Shown here one piece after another: positions 11,601 to 20,600 of a DNA stretch of 64,000 nucleotides (positions are counted from its first letter, which is position 1; each line of letters opens with the position of its first letter). Below the pieces are notes generated by a model. It saw only the letters and a list, made by a program, of their open reading frames with translations. It searched no databases and was not told where the DNA came from. The position numbers and the translations under genes were made by a program. Origin of the DNA: Actinernus sp. WN-2022 (lineage: Eukaryota > Cnidaria > Anthozoa > Actiniaria > Actinernidae); the NCBI GenBank assembly GCA_030867875.1, contig JAOWCC010000655.1, forward strand, positions 7,462,269 to 7,526,268, read 5' to 3'.

Positions 11601-14600
11601 AACCTATGATTTGGATAATGTGACAAGGTATGATTGTGATAAAGTTATGTGATAAGGTATGATTTGAGATTGTGATAACTGTGATAAGGTATGAATGTAC
11701 GAATGTGATAAGCTATAATTGGGTCGATAATGTATGATTGTAAGAATGCGATAAGGTATGCTTGTGATAATGTGATATGGTATGGTATATATAACTCCTG
11801 ATGCCGAGTCCGTACTAGAGAAGGTTCTTCCTTTTATAGCCAAAGACCTGAAACAGCATTTGGAAGATACCAGTGATCTGATGGGAAATGTTTGGGACGA
11901 AATTGAACGAATCAGCAAAATACAAGAAGAAATCTTACAGGCACTTGACCCTAAGATACTTATCCTGATGAACAACAAGTCGTCAGAAATTGGGGTAAGA
12001 AATTATCATATATTTAAGAGACGCAACATTTTTTGTTCAGTTGTAGTACACATATATTTAAAACGTATCGTTTATCTGTAAAAGTAATGTTTGTATAGTA
12101 AATGATTCCTACCCTGACGTCGTTATTAGCATTTTGGAAATTGCAACCTCTATAACTAATCGGCACGGCATTCAAACCCAGAAATGTTGTACCATTCAAC
12201 TGTTCACTGTGTGTAGAATCGATATTATTAATATCGTTTTTGCCCGTATAGGCACGGGGAAAATATTCATGTATATTATAAATGAGATATACTCTCTAAG
12301 TGCCAAACACGTTTCAGGAGGAATTACCGAACCGTCGGTAATTGGTTATACAATCACTACTAGATATATAGTTGAACAGAGGATCTCGGCTATTTCGTTG
12401 TTTTGTTGACTTCGAAAAAGCATACGACTTTATACAGCGCGGCAAATGGTTCCGAAAACAGGCAGAATATGGAATACGCGACCGCCTCTTAGATATTATT
12501 GACAATATATATCAGACTGAACTAAAAGATAAGACTAAAAGATAAAACATCGGTTGATATCGGCCTACGCTAGGGCTGTTTACTTAGCCCTTTGATGTTT
12601 TCACTATATATAAATGATATATAGAACATCTTAAATGATATTCTAAAACTCATGAATATTCAATTAGTACGAGAGCCAATCTGATGCGATAGATAATACC
12701 ACACGATGACCTCTAAACGACAATACAAAACTCTTGATCATCGAACTGGAACACTTACATACAGAACACTTAGTATTCAACTGGAACACTTATAGAATTA
12801 CATTACGTCACCAGTTCTATAAGTGTTCCAGTTGAATAACCTAGAGTGTTGTAAGTGTTCTAATTCAAAAACCCAGAGTATTGTAAGTGTTCCAGTTCAA
12901 TAACCTAGAGGTTTGTAAGTGTTCCAGTTCAATAACCTAGAGGTTTGTAAGTGTTCCAGTTCAATAACCTAGAGGTTTGTAAGTGTTCCAGTTCAATAAC
13001 CTAGAGGTTTGTAAGTGTTCCAGTTCAATAACCTAGAGGTTTGTAAGTGTTCTAGTTCAGTATCCGCTTTACCCTGAAATATTCAAACCAACTCCCAACT
13101 TTTAATGTAAAAAATAAATTATGTAATTGAATAAAATCATTCATTATTTGATTTACTAAAATAACTTTTACCTAGCTATATAATTGTTTTACCTTTCATT
13201 ATAGTTTAGTTTTAGTGGCCGGGTATTCTAAAGTTGTGCCTTTATTCGAGTAGATTGCCAGCCCTGGGACGCCTGGTATATGTTTACACCCATTTCATCG
13301 TCGAATATGAAGTAAACTGGCTGGAATAGTAGATTCAGGCAACCGGCTCTTGTTTTTGGCTTTCGAAATCGCGCAATCTCAGGTTAGAAGAGACGAACCT
13401 CACCCCGCAAACTCAACATCGCAACTGACTGGAATAGTGCAATTTGAAATGGAAATTTGTTTTGAGCTAGAAATCATAGATAACAACATTGTTATTTGAA
13501 AGTACAAAGGCATTGTCAGACATTCATGCCACGCGTGCGCACTAGGCATTAAATTTCATCAATAAACAGATCCGGAGTAACTCAGAATTTTACAGTAGTT
13601 TGTATGGGAGTTTTTTTGAGGGATACATTGGGAGATGCTATTATAGCGAAGCTCATTTGTTCCGATCTTAGCAATTTCTAAATCATATTGCCTTCCGTAA
13701 AATTGTATTCTTTCAAGTTATAACGAATAATTATGGCTGCGAAAAGAATCTGAAATGAGTTAACTGACCTCCATGTTATGACCTCCATGTTGACAGCATT
13801 CTCCTTCCTTTCAGCCGTTATGATGGTTCCTCTGATCAACTTTACAATATAAAACTCGGAGGGTTATTGTTTTGTACCGATTCAGCCGAGTAGTTTAAAA
13901 TACGTTATATTGCCCAGATAGATCCAAATATAACTTCACATTATCCTCTAGCTGTGAATTGTGTACAAATATGAGTAATTTTAAGGTTTATCGACGGCCA
14001 CAGCAGGGAAGAATCCCGTAAACACGTAAGTCCTTTGCACCTTTCTTGCCTCTCTCTTCGAAATGCTTCGTCCGCCATTTCTCTCTCGGTTTGCCTGTAC
14101 AAACCTGGAAACTGGTATATTCTTAACTGTTCTTTCATTGGTTCTATTATAACTTTCATAAAAAAGAGATTGGGCTAAAAAATAACGCGGCATTGAAACA
14201 AAATATGCAAAACTAAATCGTGATTGTATTCCTTGTAAACGTGCTTGGTTACACTGTTGGCTTGGCTATTGCCGCTCTACCACATAATAATCCGACATAC
14301 ATGTAGCTAGAATTTTCGACCACGCACTTCATAAACACTAGGAGCCTTTCGAATTCGACCGCTTTCGCAATCGCTTCGAACAGAGTGTTTGGCCTGGAAT
14401 AATGACCGAGCGAGCCCGAGAAAAAGTCTTCGGCTTGGATTGATATCTACCGTTATCAAACTCATTAATAATTCATGCCAAACAAAGGAAATCACTGACC
14501 GATAAATGGTCTTTAAATGTGATACAGATTTCGTCCTGATTTACATAAACTTTGACTTCGATTTTCTCGGCCAAAATAATTCGTATCGCCAAAATAACTG

Positions 14601-17600
14601 AAAACATGACTCTCTACATCTAGATGTTTGATAAGTGCAATAAAGAATTCGCGTCTGGTCTTTATGTGATTTACAAACTCTCGCTTTCAGCTCGAGTTTG
14701 TAATTCCCATAAAGACCACAGCCGCACATTTTGTAAATAGTGCATGCCAAATGTAAATAGTGCATGCCAAATGTTTTGTTTGCTTTTGTTTGCAAATGAC
14801 ATTTTTCTCTTTAGTTTAATTCCTTATGGCCTACAGAAAAAGATGCACACTCTTAAAGAGTACTGTCTGATAAATAAAGTAACAGTAACCGTCTCGAAAA
14901 CTGAAGTTACGACCTTTCATAATTAAAGCAAGACTACCTAAGGAAGTCAGTGACTAAGTCCTGGAAATATAATGATATACCTGTTGAAATATGGAAAAGC
15001 TTTTGTTGTTTACTAGGCTTCCAATTGAATGAATCAGGAAGCTTGAAGGGAGCCACAAAACTATTACTAGAAAGTGCAATAAAGGCTAAATAAATAAATA
15101 AAACTCCAAAATCGTTAATGAGCAGTTAATGAGAAGTTAATGAACAGTTATTGTTGTTTTCGCTTGCTGACCAAATCTTCCCTGGCCTTGAAGAATTGCT
15201 TGTCAGTCAGTATAATGTACGGTTTACCCTGATCTCGTAGAAAGCTGTCAAAACTGAGGGGAAAAAACGGTACGTGTGTATGGTTCAAATTCGTCGCCGT
15301 TTTGTAACAAAGTGTGCAAGTAGGTTGTTGAGCTCGGTCGGTGGGAATATTGTCAATAGTTCTTGTCTCGTTGATAGTTTTAGTCCACCTGTAAAAAATG
15401 TTCAAGTCAGTTCTCGGCTTTCTTACCGTGTTTTCGTGTCTGTTCTGGTCTATAAATTTAGAAATGTGTCTATCGTCAAGTTTTTGTTTGATGTTTGCTC
15501 TGGTCTGTTGTTGTCTTCGCGGCTCGTTTCAGCTCCAGACACAGCGTTTAGCAGTAGCGCTTCGTATAAAAGTTCCCCTCCAAAACGTTCTTCAAAGTTA
15601 GTTCGTTATCGTCAAGTAGTCCAGTTCTCGTCGGCCATTTTGACTTTGCACAAGCAAGAATGAAGTGCACAAAGCAGCATCATAAACCCATCAAACAGGT
15701 ATTCTACAGGGCAATATGGAAAGTCTAGTGGGTATTACGGCTCCATATTTGCCCTCAAATGTGACCTTATATGGTAAATTTACGTCACAGTCATATAATA
15801 AGAAGTTATTAATACCATTGTTAGAAATCCATCCCGCGCGTGCGCACTCGACACCAAATTATAGCAATAAACACAAGTTGAGATGCTCAATATTTTACTG
15901 TAGTTTGTATGGAAGTTTGTGTTTGAAGTTTAATTATGAGACGATATTTTAACAAATCTCACTTGACTCGTTCGATTCATTTTCTAAACTATGTTGGTTA
16001 CTATAAAATCGTATTCTATCAAGTTTAAACGAATAATTCTGGCTTCCCAAGCTGTAATAAAAAGAGCCAGTACCGACTGCCACTTATAACCTCCATGTTT
16101 ACTGTAATTTCATTCCTTTCATCCACTACCATGGTTCCTCTGATTAACTTTACAGTATAAAACTTGAGCGCTTGTTGTTTTGCTCCGATCAATTCTAGTT
16201 GTTAAAAGGACGTTTTTTCCTCACCCACAATTCCCTCTTTTGCTCTGACAAAGGGCTAGCGCTCGAAACGTCAGCTGCTACTCGCTTCCCACGCGGTTAG
16301 AATACCTTAATCGACTTTTAGTTGATCATACCAGTGTTTATCCAAATGTGGCTTCACATTTTCCTCACGCTTCCCAGCGAGGATAAATATGAGTGATTTT
16401 GAGGTTTCTGTACAGCCGCAACTTGTATGAACAGCATAAGAGTGCCGTAAACACATATGCCTTCTTTCCCCTCTTTGCCAGAGCAGTCCGTCCGTCATTA
16501 CTCACTCGATTTGCCTGCAAAAGCCTGGTAACTTGTAGATTCTTAGCAGCTGTATGATTGCTACGGTTGTTTTGATTAGAACTCAATATAAGAACTCTTT
16601 TTCTTGAATACGCGCGAATTCATTGAATAATTCATGTTAAAAATTGCCATTATTGTTTAGCTCTAAGAAGTCACGGTTCCCGCTAAAATGATGATTGACG
16701 AAGTGGCTTCTAGCTTTTCTGGATTATTTGCTTAAATATATTAATAAATTATAAAATTATAAATATACAATGTTTGCCTAAATATTTCATGAAATGGATT
16801 GCAATAACTGAGAAAGTCTGAGTACTTCTAGTCTACGCCATGACTCAACTCCGAACACACAGCTGAGGTATGTTTTACGACATGTTTGTTAATATGGGAA
16901 AAGCTGAAGAAGATCAATTTGATGGCAGAAATCCTCATTGAGCTTTTAAATGAAGTAATACCAAGCTGAACATTAACACTAAGACGGTGAATAACGATGT
17001 AACAAGAAGACGAGCGCCGAGGTCAGCATGCCCCAAGCTGTCGACAGTTGGTATTGACAGGCGGTATTGCATAATTTAACACAACGCCCACAATGGAATA
17101 GATTTCTGACAATGTTTATCCAAAAAGTAGACTGAGATGAAGGGAATAAGAGGGCGTAAAATATCAAACTAGACACATCATATCCCATGAAACTTTACAT
17201 ATTTACTTTTTTAAGGCAAAAGTTCGCGTGAGTGAGCAGGCGGCAGCCGAGTGGTCACTGGAGAAGATTGATGGCGAGTTCGTTAATATCTTTAAAAACG
17301 CCGAGTCCGTCGTGCAGACATTCAGTCCAGTCCTTCTCACAGCTGTTGGGCCAATAGTCACTAAGAGCTTCAAGCATTACAAGATAAGTAAGGTAAATCA
17401 TCTCTTGGGGTTAGTAAGTGCTATACCGTAATGTATTTTATGTCCTTCCCTGAATTGTGATTATATATGATGGACTTGCTGTCAATGTTGAGCTCGGTTT
17501 GCGGGACAGAAAACACAAAACTACTGAGTTGGATTAATCTGGCTATGTGCAAATTTTGAGCACATAGCCGCTTTAATAACTCATTAATATTTGTATCATT

Positions 17601-20600
17601 ACAGATCTTATTTTTAGAAAAATATAATTTGCCCAGCAAAGGTGGGGACTTAAAAGCGCCTTAGCACCCTTAACACAAGTAAGAAGGTGGCACGGACCAT
17701 GGGGAGGAGGAGAAGGAGGAGGATTGAAAAATGACAAAGCTGTTAGGTCGAGCGTAAGCAGCAAAGACTGATCTCACAAGAGTTGGACCTCGTGCTGTAT
17801 TGTAATCTCCTGTAGGGGGTGTGAATAATTGACTCCCACTCCGCATGCATTGTGCACGTGCTTACCATGTGCTTTGTATAGTGTTACATTACCAATACGG
17901 GTAGGACATAAAACTTTTATTGTCAAGCCAATAACCTCTATATATATATTAATAATCTGTGTTTGAAACTTTAAATATGATTGTGATGTTTGCATGGCTT
18001 TTAATTTACAGGATGATAAGTGAACAATAAAGCAGAGACATGACTTATGACAGCTTGCCTTCAAAACATCATATCTTTATATACTAGATATATCTTTATA
18101 CATTTGGTTTTCACTTTGAAATAGACGAACTGAATGAGATTGTAACTAACGCCTGTCTTGAAAGCATTTATTGAAACAAACCTCATAAGAATCAGTTGAA
18201 AATAAACCACACAAAATACGTAGTGCCATTAAAATCCAGTTAATACATCCATTTATTGTAGATATACACTGCCCTGAAGTCTTCGTACGCCGATAAACTA
18301 CTTAAAGCGGCACCAAAGGCAAAGAATTTGCTCGGCTTTACTGATGACATCATCAAGGCTCATTTGAAGTCAACAGCGGCTTTGAGGTACGCGTCACGTA
18401 CAAGTGGAGCCCTGAAGGCTGTGAAATTCCTCAAGGGAGCGGGCGCCGTTTTGGCTGTTGTAGGGATCGGTGAGATAACTGCTTTGTACACGTAACTTTA
18501 TGAAGAGATATATTGTGTCACCGGCTTACTATTCTGCACGTTAGTAGAGATTGATGACTGTGCATTAACATCCTATTGATAATACACCAAGACAAGTACA
18601 ACGCTATACTATTACATCAACATACAGCATTATAAAGCAGGCAGGGGTGTTTCATCACCTACTGTAAACATGAATAATGGTATACTTACCACCGTGGAAT
18701 ACAAAATCCTGCTTACATTACAATCATTAGTCCTTCTTCAGGCAAAACAGTTTGCCTTTTGCGCCAGGCCTATTTACAATATTTTGTTGACAACATTCCA
18801 TACTGAGTGTGCTTTTCTGAAATTTTAGCTTACATGCAGTTGCTTACAATAGTTTTGAAATCCTATTTGTTTGCAGGAGTCGATATTTTCAATATTGTAT
18901 CCACTGTGCTTGGATGCAAAAAGAAACGAGACGAAGCCAAGAAAGCACTCGATAAACTTATAGAAGCAGACAGAGAAGCGGACACTACAGACAAGGACGT
19001 CAAGGATTACTTGAACGAAGTTACTGAGTTTGTAAGTGACTGTATTTGCCGATAAAGCGGCATAAACATAAGTCTCTAACCTTTAATATTCAAACTGAGA
19101 ACAATGTCATGTCAGCAGTGAGTTTCAATTGAACTGAATCAGTTGTCAATAACAATTTCATGAAGAAGTCAAATATTCCGGATGAATAAAATCATTTTCC
19201 GGTAAATGTCTCCATAAAGAAATACCATTTCAATAGACAATGAATGAAAACAGGACTTTAATATCCAACTAAGTAGAGAACTTTGCAAAGAATAATTTAC
19301 TCAGTTTGGCGATCGGTCAGTGAAGTTGACGGAATGAAAACAAAGACAAAGCGAAGCCGCCTTGCCAGCTCCATTGAATCAGTATGATTGTACATTTTAA
19401 CTTGAAAACGTTTCTCTAGACAGCCTACTTTCTTTAATACATGTAGTTTCTTTCATTCGAAAATGACTAACCTGCAGAATTCCGGTGAATTGAAATCTTG
19501 AAACCGGCCTCCACGACCATGTGCTCGGCTCCGGCGATGCAGACATTTTCCAAATCAAAATGGTTTTCGAACCATCCACTGAATTCTCGCTTCATTCTCT
19601 CCTCTTATTGACAGAGTAAGGTCTCGGAAATAAAGCCATTTCTTCAATAAGACTACTAAGAGTGTTGTAGAAACGTTTGATCACAACCACACGTGTTGAC
19701 TTGTTGAGTTGACTGTACTTCCAGCGCTTGCAAATCAGCCATTTGCAACGAGCGATTATGCAAATGTTCGCCTCAAAATATATATCTTCTGTCACACAGT
19801 AGACAGAGTTCAAACCTGCCGTTACCATTCTAGTAATTGTCTGCATTTTCATTGTTAAATATGTGATTGCAATGAGGTTTTCCAAGCCGTCCAAACACGT
19901 AACTAAGCGAAGGGCTGGCTCACATGCTCACATGTATCACTCCCTTCCCGTCGATAAGAGAGAATCTAGGTGCTTTGTTTTCCTATAATGCACGCTCATT
20001 AGGCAATCACATGCTTGGAAATTTGAATATTAATTTGTTAAATACATTGTGGATTTTCTTCTTCTAGACTATTATCATTTACAATGTCTCACTAGAAAAG
20101 CTGGACCTCTTCTATGGGATGGAAATAAGAGTCTCCAACAAAATTTGGACGGTAGTTCGAACATATTTCCATCTGTAAGAAGTGTGCAAAACCATGGAAA
20201 TTCTAAATTCCCACTATTTTCCAACATATTTCCAACAACTTTCCATCGCACGGAAGAGATCCAGTTTCCAGTGTCTTTCGCCTCACTTAATGTTTGCGAT
20301 CCTTTTATTTTTATACTCACAGTTTAAAACTGAGGTAAACCCGAAGGTGAGAGGAGAGGAGCTCAAACAGGCTCTAAACGGAATAAAAGATCTCGCAGAA
20401 AGTGCAATGGGTAACTCCCCTGACTTACGCCAAGCTGTTACACGGCTCAACAATTTCCTATCGAATATAGACAACGCACAACCTGGACAAACTGTCAGTC
20501 TGCTAACGGAACTATTTGATGGTGTGGCTACAGTGGAATATACAATGGACTGTTACAAGAATAAGGTAGGTCATCTCAAATACATGTAGCACAACACAGC

